Shown piece after piece: positions 18,521-27,758 of a stretch of 58,691 nucleotides of DNA. The stretch spans positions 1 to 58,691 of the forward strand of contig JBDTNQ010000011.1 of the NCBI GenBank assembly GCA_039933635.1, read 5' to 3'. Each line of letters begins with the position of its first letter. Positions within the stretch are counted from its first letter, which is position 1. This stretch comes from JBDTNQ01 sp039933635 (GTDB lineage Bacteria > Acidobacteriota > Vicinamibacteria > Vicinamibacterales > SCN-69-37). The notes below the pieces were generated by a model, which did no database searches, was not told where the DNA came from, and saw only the letters and a program-made list of their open reading frames with translations. A program made the translations under genes and the position numbers.

Positions 18521-19627
18521 TCAAACCGCCAACCGATTCCAGGTCACGAACGCCAGAATCATGATGACGGCGAACAGCAGATTCCCCACGATGATCGACT
18601 GGCGCCATTCCTCGCGGTCGTTGGCGATCGCCAGCGCCAGCGGCACCATGGGCGTCACATAGCGATAGATGCCGTGGAACGTCTCCTGCTGCGTCGAGAT
18701 GAGCAGGGCAGCGGCGCAGAAAATCGCTTCGCCAAGGGCCAGGCGCTTCCAGTACCGCACGAGCAGCCCGACGTACACGAACCAGTACGCCCCGTGAAGC
18801 CAGCCGGAGAGCCACCGGGGGTGAATCAGGAGGCCGACCACCGACTTCAAGGGGTACGGCCACGCGTTGTCCCACATGGCTTGACGCTCGATGAAGGCTT
18901 CAGGCGAGCCCTGGACGTCCGCCAGATACCAGAGGTAGATCGCGACGGGCACGGCAAAAACCAGCGCCATCACCACGACTCGCCTGAAACGCGCAGACAG
19001 CGGCAGGGCATTGTTGATCCGGCATGCGATCACCGGCACCGCGAGCAGCGCGAGTCCCTGGATCCGTGTCGTGGCGGCGAGCCCGGCGAACGCCGCGGCC
19101 CAGACGTAGCGCTTCTGCCGGGTCAGGATCATCACGACCACGACCAGCAGGAGGAACAGGCTCTCCGTGTACGGAATCGAGAGGTAGAACGATCCGGCCG
19201 ACGTCACCATGATCAGCAGAAACCGCCGCACCTGTTCGGAACCCTCGACGAGGTGCTCGACGGCCAGCGCGAGTGCCGTGATCGTCAGGAGGTTCGACAC
19301 GATCGTTCCAAGCCAGAAGAACGACAGGAACGGCAGGACGTGAAGGAGCGTGCCGACGACCAGTGGATACAGGGGGAAGAACCCCGCCGCGGCCTGGCCC
19401 TTCAGGTCGTCGAGTTGATAACCGTAGCCGTGGAGCGCGATGCGCTCGTAGTACTCCACGTCCCACTTGAGCCACGTCGCCCGCATATCGAGGCCCAGCG
19501 TGCCGCCGACATCAAGCGTCCTGTGGTTGAGGAAGGTGACCACGCCGATCATGCCGATGGCGACGATGATCACGCGTGACACGGTGAACCACGGGAGCAC
19601 CGCGCGCCACGAAGCACGAGTAGGCAT
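18521..19627 (-). CDS. PIG-V-like membrane mannosyltransferase family protein
   Basis: 368-residue polytopic membrane protein. The first loop KWDVEYYERIALHGYGY and the following AAGFFPLYPLVVGTLLHVLPF match the conserved regions of the PIG-V/Mannosyl_trans2 family: an acidic pair in a W-D-x-x-x-Y block, then FFPLYP. Family members use polyprenyl-phosphate-mannose type donors. The start at 19627 (MPTRASWRAVLPWF) is favoured; an upstream in-frame start would add 33 residues without membrane character. It adds a second C-type transferase to the glycan block. Confidence 0.75.
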   Translation of the reverse strand: MPTRASWRAVLPWFTVSRVIIVAIGMIGVVTFLNHRTLDVGGTLGLDMRATWLKWDVEYYERIALHGYGYQLDDLKGQAAAGFFPLYPLVVGTLLHVLPFLSFFWLGTIVSNLLTITALALAVEHLVEGSEQVRRFLLIMVTSAGSFYLSIPYTESLFLLLVVVVMILTRQKRYVWAAAFAGLAATTRIQGLALLAVPVIACRINNALPLSARFRRVVVMALVFAVPVAIYLWYLADVQGSPEAFIERQAMWDNAWPYPLKSVVGLLIHPRWLSGWLHGAYWFVYVGLLVRYWKRLALGEAIFCAAALLISTQQETFHGIYRYVTPMVPLALAIANDREEWRQSIIVGNLLFAVIMILAFVTWNRLAV

Positions 19628-19697
19628 CAGCGAATGGTCCCGCAGGCGCGGGCCTGCATCATATGGCACGGGTCGGAGGCCGGCAATCTCGACACGT

Positions 19698-21143
19698 TCA
19701 CCGGGGACGGAAGATCGGGCGGCCATCGACGACGCGGTCCAGCGCGTAGCCGTCGTGCAACGCCGACAGAAAACGCGGTCCGGCCGGACCTGGAAAGGTG
19801 TCCTGCACGGCTAGATCCAGCGCCGCGTGTTCGAGGATCACGGCGCCAAACCGGCGCCCACGCAGATCGGTGATCAGGCGATCCAGCGCCCCCGGATCCT
19901 GTGCAATCTGCAGCGAGAACAGGTACGGGTCGATCAGATACGTCTGCCAGCCGGCCTTGGCTGCGAGCATGGGCTGTTCGACGAACACGGGACCGTGCGC
20001 GTCGGCGACCGCCGCGAGCGCGCGCTCGCGGGCCGTCCGCGCGTCAATCCGGTCACGCTCGCGCCAGCGCATCGTCGCGGTCGTGCCGGCGATGACCCCG
20101 CCGATGAGAACGAGCGCCATCGCCACCGTTGCGCGACGAGGCGCGCGTCCAGCCCAGCCTGCCACGACGACGACGGACCAGGCGGTGAGGTCGATGAGGT
20201 GATTCTCAACGGTCGCAGGCGAAGCGAAGATGGCGACCGTAGCGAGCGCGCAAAGGACGAACGTGATGCGTTCGATCGTGAGGACGGTCCGGGACTGCCA
20301 GACGACAAGGGCGGCGGCCGCTGCGATGAACACGACGGACTCCGGGACACGCCGCAGAATGTGTGCGAGCGCGACCGGGGCGGACAGCAGGCTGCGCCAC
20401 GTGCCGCCGCCGATCGCGCTCGCGCTGATGACCGACAGCGCGCGCCCCGCGCTCGCGACTTGCATCGCGACGAGAAGGAACGCGAGCCACAACACCGTAT
20501 GCGCGGCGAGCCGCCAGCTTGAACGACGGTCCCCCGCGATCCAGAACCAGAGCACGGTTGCAGCTGGGGCATAGAGGCTCGTGGGTTTGGTCGCAACCGC
20601 GAGCGTGAACGCGAGCGCGACGAGCCAGGCCGGCCGGCGCGTGGCCGCCAGCGCGACGCCGGCCAGCGCCAGTGCGGTGGCCAGTGCGTCCCCTCGAATC
20701 GTCAGCACGGCCATCTGCGTGGGTTGGCAGGCCAGCGTGACAGCAGCGGCCGCGAAGGCCATGAGGGGCCTGCCGCCGGCAAGTCGGACCAGCCAGGCGA
20801 CCGCCGCCACGAGTGCCAGCACCGAGACCGCGGCAACGACGTGCCCAGCGGTGATGGAGGACAGGCCCAGTCGGATAAGCGCGCCGTGCAAGGTAAAGAA
20901 GAGCGGGAAATAGCGGGTGCCGCCGTAGCCGAGGTCGCTCTCGAGCGGCCGGTAGAAGATCCCCTTGGCGAGGTCGATGGCGATGGCCGTCCAGGTCCCT
21001 TCCGTGTACCCGAGATACGTCTCGAGCGGCCAGGTCGTCGTGACTCGAAGAGCCGTGATGATGAGACTCATCGCCCCGATCGCCATCAGTCCGGCGGTGA
21101 GCCATCGCGACGTGCGCGTGTGAGACGTCCCAGTTGTCACCAT
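19698..21143 (-). CDS. Polytopic membrane protein, probable lipid-linked-sugar glycosyltransferase
   Basis: 481-residue membrane protein with roughly ten to twelve hydrophobic helices and a soluble C-terminal domain (from about residue 380). The first extracytoplasmic loop TTWPLETYLGYTEGTWTAIA, followed by YFPLFFTLHGALIRLG, resembles the PMT/GT39-like superfamily. I do not recognise a specific family. ATG 21143 starts just before the first membrane segment. It lies in line with the neighbouring membrane transferases and may be part of the same operon (18-base gap upstream, 70 bases downstream). Confidence 0.65.
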   Translation of the reverse strand: MVTTGTSHTRTSRWLTAGLMAIGAMSLIITALRVTTTWPLETYLGYTEGTWTAIAIDLAKGIFYRPLESDLGYGGTRYFPLFFTLHGALIRLGLSSITAGHVVAAVSVLALVAAVAWLVRLAGGRPLMAFAAAAVTLACQPTQMAVLTIRGDALATALALAGVALAATRRPAWLVALAFTLAVATKPTSLYAPAATVLWFWIAGDRRSSWRLAAHTVLWLAFLLVAMQVASAGRALSVISASAIGGGTWRSLLSAPVALAHILRRVPESVVFIAAAAALVVWQSRTVLTIERITFVLCALATVAIFASPATVENHLIDLTAWSVVVVAGWAGRAPRRATVAMALVLIGGVIAGTTATMRWRERDRIDARTARERALAAVADAHGPVFVEQPMLAAKAGWQTYLIDPYLFSLQIAQDPGALDRLITDLRGRRFGAVILEHAALDLAVQDTFPGPAGPRFLSALHDGYALDRVVDGRPIFRPR

Positions 21144-21161
21144 GGTGCTCGATCGCGATCG

Positions 21162-22799
21162 TCAGCGGCCGTCAGCGCGGACGGGGTCGGCCTCGCGCCG
21201 GGCGTAGAGCTGGACGAGCCTGTTCGGCGATACGTAGACAAGAGCGTAAGCGTCGGCCAGTTGTGCGACGACGGAGGCCACATCAGGATGGTGCGGGGAC
21301 GCGTGATCGAACTGCCACAACAGCACGTAGTCGATCTGGCCGCCGGTTCGGCTCGGATACGTCAGGAACGAGGCTCGAGGTGTTTGCCGTTCGAGTTCCG
21401 GCTGCGACCCGATCACGGAGTACGGATTGCGATCCGCGCGGAACATCATGGGGAAGAGCCGCGAGTTGGCCTCGTACGACAGCAGATCGACGATGGGCTT
21501 CGTGGCGGCCATGTTCCCGCAGACGTGCAGGAATGGCCGGACGCGGAAGGCCAGCTCGCTGCCGTCCGCTGCGGTCCCGTGTCCGGAATAGACGAGACAC
21601 AGCACCGTCCGTCCCGCATCGATGTGTTGACCGGCCGCCGCCGCTTCGAGCAGGGCATCGTCGATCAGCCTCCATCGTGGCCAGAACATTAGCAGCAGGC
21701 CCAGCGCCGAGGCCACGAAGATCGATGCGAGGGCCTTTGTCGTACGGACGGGCAGCGGGCAGGTCGCGATCCACAGGCCCGCGAGCAGGAACACGTAGAG
21801 GCACAGTCGTTCAACGAGGAATGCGCCCCCGCTGGTCTCGGCGGGCGCCACAGCGTATGCCGCCAGGCTGACGACGAGGGCCAGCAGGCAGCTGTCGCGC
21901 CCGTACGGCTCGCGCGTCCGGAGACGCCGGGTGAGGAGCACGGCCGTGGTGGCCGCGACCGTGGCGGCCAGCAGTGCCGCCACCGCGAGGCTGTAGGGAT
22001 TCAGCGAGACGAGACTGTCGAGCATGACGAGGGTCCGGACCTTCGTCTTGATCGACATGGCCGACACCGGCATGTCGGTCTGCCGCAGCGCGAACGAGAT
22101 GACCAGCAGCAGACCCGGCACGAACGACCACAGGGGATGGGGGCCTGACGGCCTCGCGAGGGCCCTCCGTCGATCGAGCACGCGCTGCGTGATGGTGGCA
22201 GTGGCCACGATGCCCAGCAGCATCACGAACGACACGACGTGGCAGAAGTAGACGCCCAGGGCCAGGAGGCCGAAGAGGATGCCCTCTCTGACGCGCCAGG
22301 ATCGCTCGTGTCGCCACCAGAAGCCGAGCGCGAAGAAGAAGGCCGCGAGGCTGAGGCAGAAGTTCAGAAAGCCCATGTTGAGGGGCCAGCTGTAGATGAA
22401 CGGGAACGCGAGATAGCTGAGTTGGAGCCGATCGGGCGCCACCGTGCGCAGCACGTACCGGTACGCGAGCGGCAGCAGGACGACGTAGGCGCTGATGACG
22501 AGCTTGGCGGCGGTCGGGACCGAGACGAATCCCAGGACGCGCGCCATGAGGACGAAGATGAGGGCGTTTGGCGAGAGGCCCGGCGAGGGGACGAAGTAGT
22601 CGTGAAAGATCCGGCCGGCGGGCTGGTCGTAGGTCCGCACGAGATAGGCCATGGCCTCGTGACTTGGCCCATCTTGCGTGGGGAACGAGGTGAGCAGCCA
22701 GATTGGCAGCAGGTGGAGCAGAATGCAGGCCCAGAAAAGGACCGGCTCGACCCAGGCGGCCCGCCCGGCCCGGTCCGCCTGGCTTTCAAAATAGGTCAC
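21162..22799 (-). CDS. Polytopic membrane protein of unknown function
   Basis: About 545 residues with some eleven to twelve membrane helices, starting VEPVLFWACILLHLLPIWLL, and a soluble C-terminal part. The first loop (TSFPTQDGPSHEAMAYLVRT) has the acidic layout of membrane glycosyltransferases, but I recognise no family. The start is uncertain: GTG 22799 is used because the protein becomes family-like there, while the frame runs to 22892 with a TTG. It is the first gene of the minus-strand block and divergent from the ribonucleotide reductase gene. Confidence 0.6.
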   Translation of the reverse strand: MTYFESQADRAGRAAWVEPVLFWACILLHLLPIWLLTSFPTQDGPSHEAMAYLVRTYDQPAGRIFHDYFVPSPGLSPNALIFVLMARVLGFVSVPTAAKLVISAYVVLLPLAYRYVLRTVAPDRLQLSYLAFPFIYSWPLNMGFLNFCLSLAAFFFALGFWWRHERSWRVREGILFGLLALGVYFCHVVSFVMLLGIVATATITQRVLDRRRALARPSGPHPLWSFVPGLLLVISFALRQTDMPVSAMSIKTKVRTLVMLDSLVSLNPYSLAVAALLAATVAATTAVLLTRRLRTREPYGRDSCLLALVVSLAAYAVAPAETSGGAFLVERLCLYVFLLAGLWIATCPLPVRTTKALASIFVASALGLLLMFWPRWRLIDDALLEAAAAGQHIDAGRTVLCLVYSGHGTAADGSELAFRVRPFLHVCGNMAATKPIVDLLSYEANSRLFPMMFRADRNPYSVIGSQPELERQTPRASFLTYPSRTGGQIDYVLLWQFDHASPHHPDVASVVAQLADAYALVYVSPNRLVQLYARREADPVRADGR

Positions 22800-23229
22800 G
22801 TGCAAGAACCGTAGTACTGATGCGACAATTGTCCATATCTGGCGTGCCCGCCTGGCTCGGGACACAATATGTCGTAGGATCGGTCTTGACAAGCGTCTGA
22901 CCCAGGCGCATAGTCGGGCCTTCCGCTAGGGCAGCAGGGGCGGGGTCGGTTGACGATTCGCACACAACTGTACTGAGGTGATTCGCGGTGCAGCGCCATG
23001 TACGTGGCGTTGCCCGAATTGCCCGCGGGTGTACGGCGAATTCGCGACGATATTTTCATTCGCCACGGCGGGGGCAGGAAGGTGCCCGCCGACACAGGAA
23101 CATCGGCTGGTGGCGCAAGGCAAGTGGGCTGTTGCGCACGCAGCCGTTTTCGGGGGTCTGACCTCACCGCATTGGTGCCCGAGGGTGCCATGGCGACGGC
23201 GGGGACCTCAGTGACAGGTTAGGGGGAAC
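22800..23229. other. Divergent intergenic region with structured leader of the ribonucleotide reductase gene
   Basis: 430 bases without a gene. Besides the promoter at 22886-22914 it holds four hairpin-capable segments in the predicted leader: CGCCA/TGGCG around 22994-23009, GGCGAAT/ATTCGCC at 23035-23064, GGCGGGGGCA with TGCCCGCC at 23067-23090 (loop GGAAGG) and GCGCAA/TTGCGC at 23113-23137. None has a terminator-like T-run. A perfect palindrome GACAATTGTC lies near 22824. No known riboswitch class could be matched by eye. The 3-prime end has the ribosome site AGGGGGAAC before ATG 23230. Confidence 0.55.
22886..22914 (+). promoter_or_regulatory. Candidate sigma-70 promoter of the ribonucleotide reductase gene
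   Basis: A perfect -35 TTGACA (22886-22891) lies 17 bases ahead of CATAGT (22909-22914), which matches four of six -10 positions. The expected transcript start is near 22921, giving a leader of about 310 nt. In sequence this GC-rich, an exact TTGACA with ideal spacing is unlikely to be chance, though it has not been tested. Confidence 0.55.
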
Positions 23230-26013
23230 ATGATGCAGCGCGCTCAACACATGGAAACGCCAGCGCATTCCGTGAGCCGGACGTTTGGTCCGGGACGGTC
23301 CGTGTCCGGTCTCGAGTACGAACGGTTTTTCTCGAGAGACGGGGTGGATCCGTTCGATGAGATCGAGTGGGAATTGCGCTCGGCGCTCATCGCGAATGAG
23401 CGCGGCGAGCTGGTGTTCGAGCAGCGCGACGTCGAGTTCCCGAAGTTCTGGTCGCAACAAGCAACCAACATCGTCGTCTCCAAGTATTTCCGCGGGCAGA
23501 TTGGCACGCCGCAGCGGGAGCGTTCGGTCAAGCAGCTCATCGGGCGCGTCGTGGACACGATCACGATGTGGGCGCGTGAGCAGGAGTACTTCGCGTCGGA
23601 AGACGATCTGCTGGCGTTCAGCGACGACCTGAAGCACCTGCTGGTGTATCAGAAGGGCGCGTTCAACAGCCCCGTGTGGTTCAACTGCGGCTTCGAGAAG
23701 GCGCCGCAGTGCTCGGCCTGCTTCATCAACTCCGTGCAGGACACGATGGAGTCGATTCTGACGCTGGCCAAGACCGAGGGCATGCTGTTCAAGTTCGGTT
23801 CGGGCACGGGCTCGAACCTGTCGTCGATTCGGTCGTCGCAGGAGGTCCTTGCCGGTGGCGGCACGGCGTCCGGGCCGGTCTCGTTCATGAAGGGCTTTGA
23901 CGCCTTCGCCGGCGTCATCAAGTCCGGCGGCAAGACGCGTCGCGCGGCGAAGATGGTCATCCTCAACGCCGAGCACCCCGACATCACGGAGTTCATCAAC
24001 TGCAAGGTCGAGGAAGAGAAGAAGGCCTGGGCCCTCATTGACGCGGGCTACGACGGATCGTTCACCGGTCCGGCCTATGCGTCGGTGTTCTTCCAGAACT
24101 CGAACAACTCGGTGCGCGTGACTGACGAGTTCATGCGCGCGGTGCTCGACGACGGCGAGTGGCAGACGCGCGCGGTGACGAACGGCGACGTGGTGAGCAC
24201 CTACAAGGCGCGCGAACTGATGCACCAGATCGCGGATGCGACTTGGGTCTGCGGCGATCCGGGCATGCAGTTCGACACGACCGTCAACGACTGGCACACC
24301 TGCCCGAACACGGCGCGGATCAACGCGAGCAACCCGTGCTCGGAGTACATGTTCCTGGATGACTCGGCGTGCAACCTGGCCTCGATCAACCTGATGAAGT
24401 TCGTGCGCGAGGACGGCGAGTTCGATCCGGTCGGGTTCGCCAAGGCGTGCGAGAACTTCATCACCGCGCAGGAAATCCTGATCGACAACGCCAGCTACCC
24501 GACGAAGGCGATCGAGCGGAACAGCCACGACTATCGGCCGCTGGGCCTCGGCTATGCGAACCTCGGCGCGTTGCTGATGTCGCGCGGGCTGCCGTACGAC
24601 GGCGATTCGGGTCGTGACTACGCGGCGGCGATCACCGCGATCATGCACGGCGCGGCTTACGCGCAGTCCGCGCGAGTGGCGCGCGACCACGGCGGGCCCT
24701 TCCCGGGCTATGAGAAAAATCGCGAGCCGATGCTGCGCGTCATGCGCAAGCACCGCAGCGCGCTCCGCGACATCAACCGCACCAACGTGCCGAAGGAGCT
24801 GTTCGAATGCGCGAAGGACATCTGGGACGAGTGCGTCGAACTCGGTGAGCAGCACGGCTACCGCAACGGGCAGGCGACGGTCCTCGCGCCGACGGGCACC
24901 ATCGGTTTCATGATGGATTGCGACACGACGGGCGTCGAGCCCGACATCGCGCTCGTGAAGTACAAGAAGCTCGTCGGCGGCGGCGTCATGAAGATCGTGA
25001 ACCAGACGGTGCCGATGGCGCTCTCGAAACTGGGCTACTCGACGGCCCAGGTCAAGGACATCATCGATTACATCGACGAGAACGAGACCATCGAAGGCGC
25101 GCCGCACCTCAAGGACAATCACCTGCCGGTGTTCGATTGCGCGTTCAAGCCGTCGCGCGGCGTGCGGTCCATCCATTACATGGGCCACATCAAGATGATG
25201 GGCGCCGTGCAGCCGTTCATCTCCGGCGCCATCAGCAAGACCGTCAACGTGCCGAAGGCGGCCACCGCCGAGGAGATCGAACAGGCCTACATCGATGCGT
25301 GGCGCATCGGCGCCAAGGCGGTCTCCATCTATCGTGATGGCAGCAAGCGAACACAGCCGCTCAACACGTCGAAGGACAAGCAGGCCGTCGTGGCCGGCCT
25401 CGTCGAATCCGGCCCCCGTCGCCGGCGTCTGCCGGATGAGCGCGCGTCGATCACGCACAAGTTCGACATCGCGGGGCACGAAGGCTACATCACGGTGGGC
25501 CTCTACGAGGACGGCCTGCCTGGTGAGCTGTTCCTGACGATGGCGAAGGAAGGGTCGACGATTTCCGGCTTCGCGGATGCGTTCGCGCAGGCCATCAGCT
25601 ACGCGCTGCAGTACGGCGTGCCGCTGCAGGATCTCGTGGACAAGTTCAGCCACGCGCGATTCGAGCCGTCGGGCATGACGAAGAATCCCGACATCCGCTT
25701 CGCGAAGTCCATCGTGGACTACATCTTCCGATGGATGGCCGCGAAGTTCCTCTCGGCTGAGGCCCAGTTCCGCGCGGGCGTGAACAACCGCGAGGAAATC
25801 ACCACGCCGGAGCAGCTGGTGCTGGACGTGACCGCGACCGCCACGGTGGGCAAACCCGTCGAAGCCGCACCCGCGGCGAAGGGGGGATCGAAGTTCGCCG
25901 CGATTCAGAACCAGGAAGACGCGCCGCCGTGCTCGACCTGTGGCTCGATCATGGTGCGCTCGGGCGCCTGCTACAAGTGCAGCAACTGCGGAACGACGTC
26001 AGGCTGCGCCTAG
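23230..26013 (+). CDS. nrdJ: Adenosylcobalamin-dependent (class II) ribonucleoside-diphosphate reductase
   Basis: Reduces ribonucleotides to deoxyribonucleotides using adenosylcobalamin to make the thiyl radical, so it needs neither an iron radical subunit nor oxygen. The 927-residue protein begins with RTFGPGRSVSGLEYERFFSR. It has the active-site segment FNSPVWFNCG (Cys153) and the loop NPCSE at residues 368-372, with Cys370 and Glu372 as radical cysteine and catalytic acid. The C-terminus carries a Cys-rich zinc ribbon (CSTCG...CYKCSNCG). A strong ribosome site, AGGGGGAAC, precedes ATG 23230; a second ATG follows at once. It stands alone between a long leader and a terminator. Confidence 0.95.
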   Translation: MMQRAQHMETPAHSVSRTFGPGRSVSGLEYERFFSRDGVDPFDEIEWELRSALIANERGELVFEQRDVEFPKFWSQQATNIVVSKYFRGQIGTPQRERSVKQLIGRVVDTITMWAREQEYFASEDDLLAFSDDLKHLLVYQKGAFNSPVWFNCGFEKAPQCSACFINSVQDTMESILTLAKTEGMLFKFGSGTGSNLSSIRSSQEVLAGGGTASGPVSFMKGFDAFAGVIKSGGKTRRAAKMVILNAEHPDITEFINCKVEEEKKAWALIDAGYDGSFTGPAYASVFFQNSNNSVRVTDEFMRAVLDDGEWQTRAVTNGDVVSTYKARELMHQIADATWVCGDPGMQFDTTVNDWHTCPNTARINASNPCSEYMFLDDSACNLASINLMKFVREDGEFDPVGFAKACENFITAQEILIDNASYPTKAIERNSHDYRPLGLGYANLGALLMSRGLPYDGDSGRDYAAAITAIMHGAAYAQSARVARDHGGPFPGYEKNREPMLRVMRKHRSALRDINRTNVPKELFECAKDIWDECVELGEQHGYRNGQATVLAPTGTIGFMMDCDTTGVEPDIALVKYKKLVGGGVMKIVNQTVPMALSKLGYSTAQVKDIIDYIDENETIEGAPHLKDNHLPVFDCAFKPSRGVRSIHYMGHIKMMGAVQPFISGAISKTVNVPKAATAEEIEQAYIDAWRIGAKAVSIYRDGSKRTQPLNTSKDKQAVVAGLVESGPRRRRLPDERASITHKFDIAGHEGYITVGLYEDGLPGELFLTMAKEGSTISGFADAFAQAISYALQYGVPLQDLVDKFSHARFEPSGMTKNPDIRFAKSIVDYIFRWMAAKFLSAEAQFRAGVNNREEITTPEQLVLDVTATATVGKPVEAAPAAKGGSKFAAIQNQEDAPPCSTCGSIMVRSGACYKCSNCGTTSGCA

Positions 26014-26024
26014 AACACCCTGGA

Positions 26025-26048
26025 GCCCGCGACCTTCAGGTCGCGGGC
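26025..26048. repeat. Family B palindrome, TTCA orientation
   Basis: Perfect inverted repeat: arm GCCCGCGACC, loop TTCA, then the complementary arm. It is preceded by TGGA, as in the other family B copies when read in the same orientation. It sits just 3-prime of nrdJ. Other copies are at 28602-28625, 45803-45826 and 46263-46286. Confidence 0.8.
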
Positions 26049-26086
26049 CACGCAGACAAGAACGGTCAGGGGACGAAGGGACCATA

Positions 26087-26122
26087 GGCGGAAAGAGGCG
26101 ACTCTTTCCGCCCGTTCTGTTT
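26087..26122 (+). terminator. Rho-independent terminator after nrdJ
   Basis: An 11-bp perfect stem GGCGGAAAGAG / CTCTTTCCGCC (26087-26112) closes on a GCGA tetraloop and is followed by the T-rich CGTTCTGTTT. It lies between convergent genes and ends just before the stop of the YjbR-like gene, so it could serve both directions, although the T-rich tail suits the plus strand. Confidence 0.8.
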
Positions 26123-26136
26123 GGCCCCCTCGGTCT

Positions 26137-26484
26137 CTACTTTTGACGTGTCGGTTTCCTGCCTTTCTTGTTCTTCTCGACTCGCACCTTCCACGCCGCT
26201 CGAAGCGCGCCTTCCATGATGCTGTCGTCGGCGACGGCCAGCCGGATGTGCGTCGCGCCCATGCGTCCCCATCCGCCAGCGACCGGCAGGAACGCCTCGG
26301 GCATCTCGTCGACGAACTGCGCCTGCTGTTCGGGTGTGAGCATGAGGTTGCCGTAGCCCAGCTTCACGGACGCCAGTGTGGCGAAGATATGCCCGCCGAC
26401 ACGAAAGTCGACCTGGCCCATATGGGAACCTTCTTCAGCGCCATCGAGGCTCAATGCGATGCGACGAAAGTCCTTGGCCGTCAT
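26137..26484 (-). CDS. MmcQ/YjbR family protein
   Basis: 115-residue protein with the YjbR fold, seen from MTAKDFRRIALSLDGAEEGS at the start, then FRVGGHIFATL and MEGALRAAWKVRVEKNKKGR at the C-terminus. The family is small and cytoplasmic with a CyaY-like fold; DNA binding has been proposed, but the function is not established. The start at 26484 is chosen because the family begins there; the 22 residues upstream are not family-like. The Lys/Arg-rich C-terminus is compatible with nucleic acid contact. It is divergent from the oxidoreductase gene at 26623. Confidence 0.85.
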   Translation of the reverse strand: MTAKDFRRIALSLDGAEEGSHMGQVDFRVGGHIFATLASVKLGYGNLMLTPEQQAQFVDEMPEAFLPVAGGWGRMGATHIRLAVADDSIMEGALRAAWKVRVEKNKKGRKPTRQK

Positions 26485-26622
26485 GTCTGCCGCCTGTCTG
26501 CGAGGTTGAGTCGGCGATTCTATCGTTCGTGGCCACCGGCGACCAGCCATCGCCTTGATGCCGCCGCGCGTCCGTCATAAGCTACCGGAGCTTTCTACAA
26601 CACGGCGGCGAAGGAGCGATCG

Positions 26623-27750
26623 ATGGCAACTGGCAAGGTGCGTGTCGGAATTGTCGGCCTTGGATTTGGCGCAGAGTTCATTCCAATCTATCTGCGCCAT
26701 CCGAATGCGGAGATGTACGCGATTTGCCGTCGGGATCGGAAGGAACTCGACGCCTGCGGCGACAAATTCGGCATCTCGAAGCGCTACACGAGCTACGAGG
26801 AGATGTTGGCGGATCCGAATCTGGATGCCGTGCACATCAACTCGCCCATCGCGGACCACGCCCCCCAGTCCATCGCGGCGTTGAAGGCCGGCAAGCACGT
26901 CGCGAGCACCGTGCCCGCGGCCACCACGATCGAGGAGTGCAGGCAGATCGTCGAGTGGCAGCGGAAGAGCGGCAAGGTCTACATGATGATGGAGACCGTC
27001 GTCTACAGCCGCGAGTACCTGTTCGTGAAGGAGCTCTACGACAAGGGCGAACTCGGGCGTATCCAGTTCCTGCGCGGCAGCCACCAGCAGGACATGGACG
27101 GCTGGCCCGGCTACTGGGAAGGGTTTCCCCCGATGCACTACGCGACGCACTGCGTGAGCCCGTGCCTCGCGCTGCTTGGCAAGCATGCGGAGTCGGTGGT
27201 GTGTCACGGATCGGGCCGCATCGACGAGTCGCTGATCCCGAAGTACGGCAGCCCGTTTTCCATCGAGACCGCCACGTTCAAGCTGCGGGACTCTGACGTG
27301 TGCGCGGAGGTCACGCGCAGCCTCTTCACCGTGGCGCGCCAGTACCGCGAGAGCTTCGACGCGTACGGCTCGAAGAAGTCGTTCGAGTGGCAGCAGGTCG
27401 AGAACGAAGACCCGATCATCCACACGAAGAGCACCGCGTCGCATTCCCTGACCGAAGCGGAGATTCCGCAGCGCGTAAAGGTGCCGGACTACGCCAGCCG
27501 GTTGCCGGAGCCGATTCAGCGGTTCACGCAGCCCGCGGCGATTCAGGATGCGGAACACCTGTCGTTCCTCCAGGGCGGCGGCCACGGCGGTTCACACCCC
27601 CATCTCGTGCACCACTTCCTGATGGCGTGTACGGGCCAGGAAGCGCCGATGCCCGATGCGGAGACGTCGGTGAACTGGACGATGGTCGGCATCTGCGCGC
27701 ATCAGTCCGCACTCAAGGGCGGCGAGAAGATCCAGATTCCGCAGTTCTAG
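26623..27750 (+). CDS. Gfo/Idh/MocA family oxidoreductase
   Basis: 375-residue NAD(P)-dependent sugar or sugar-derivative dehydrogenase. The N-terminal Rossmann domain shows VGIVGLGFGAEFIPIYLRHP. The usual EKP lysine motif after the nucleotide fold is replaced by STVPAATTIEEC, so the typical catalytic lysine is absent, as in some subgroups of the family. The C-terminal domain runs from about residue 125. A ribosome site GAAGGAGCG precedes ATG 26623. The sugar isomerase/epimerase gene begins 8 bases after its stop, suggesting a shared carbohydrate pathway. Confidence 0.9.
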   Translation: MATGKVRVGIVGLGFGAEFIPIYLRHPNAEMYAICRRDRKELDACGDKFGISKRYTSYEEMLADPNLDAVHINSPIADHAPQSIAALKAGKHVASTVPAATTIEECRQIVEWQRKSGKVYMMMETVVYSREYLFVKELYDKGELGRIQFLRGSHQQDMDGWPGYWEGFPPMHYATHCVSPCLALLGKHAESVVCHGSGRIDESLIPKYGSPFSIETATFKLRDSDVCAEVTRSLFTVARQYRESFDAYGSKKSFEWQQVENEDPIIHTKSTASHSLTEAEIPQRVKVPDYASRLPEPIQRFTQPAAIQDAEHLSFLQGGGHGGSHPHLVHHFLMACTGQEAPMPDAETSVNWTMVGICAHQSALKGGEKIQIPQF

Positions 27751-27758
27751 GCACGCGA

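Noticed and set aside
22860..22876. NrdR-box-like ACACAATAT in the nrdJ upstream region
   Set aside because: Only the left half fits the NrdR consensus; the right half is degenerate, there is no second box, and it lies ahead of the promoter.
22915..23229. Cobalamin riboswitch in the nrdJ leader
   Set aside because: The conserved core and B12-box sequence were searched for by eye and could not be placed; kept only as an unclassified structured leader.
23164..25653. 829-codon open frame antisense to nrdJ
   Set aside because: Composition (Arg, His, Asp, Val-rich) is that of a GC-rich antisense shadow; the plus-strand gene has all nrdJ catalytic motifs.
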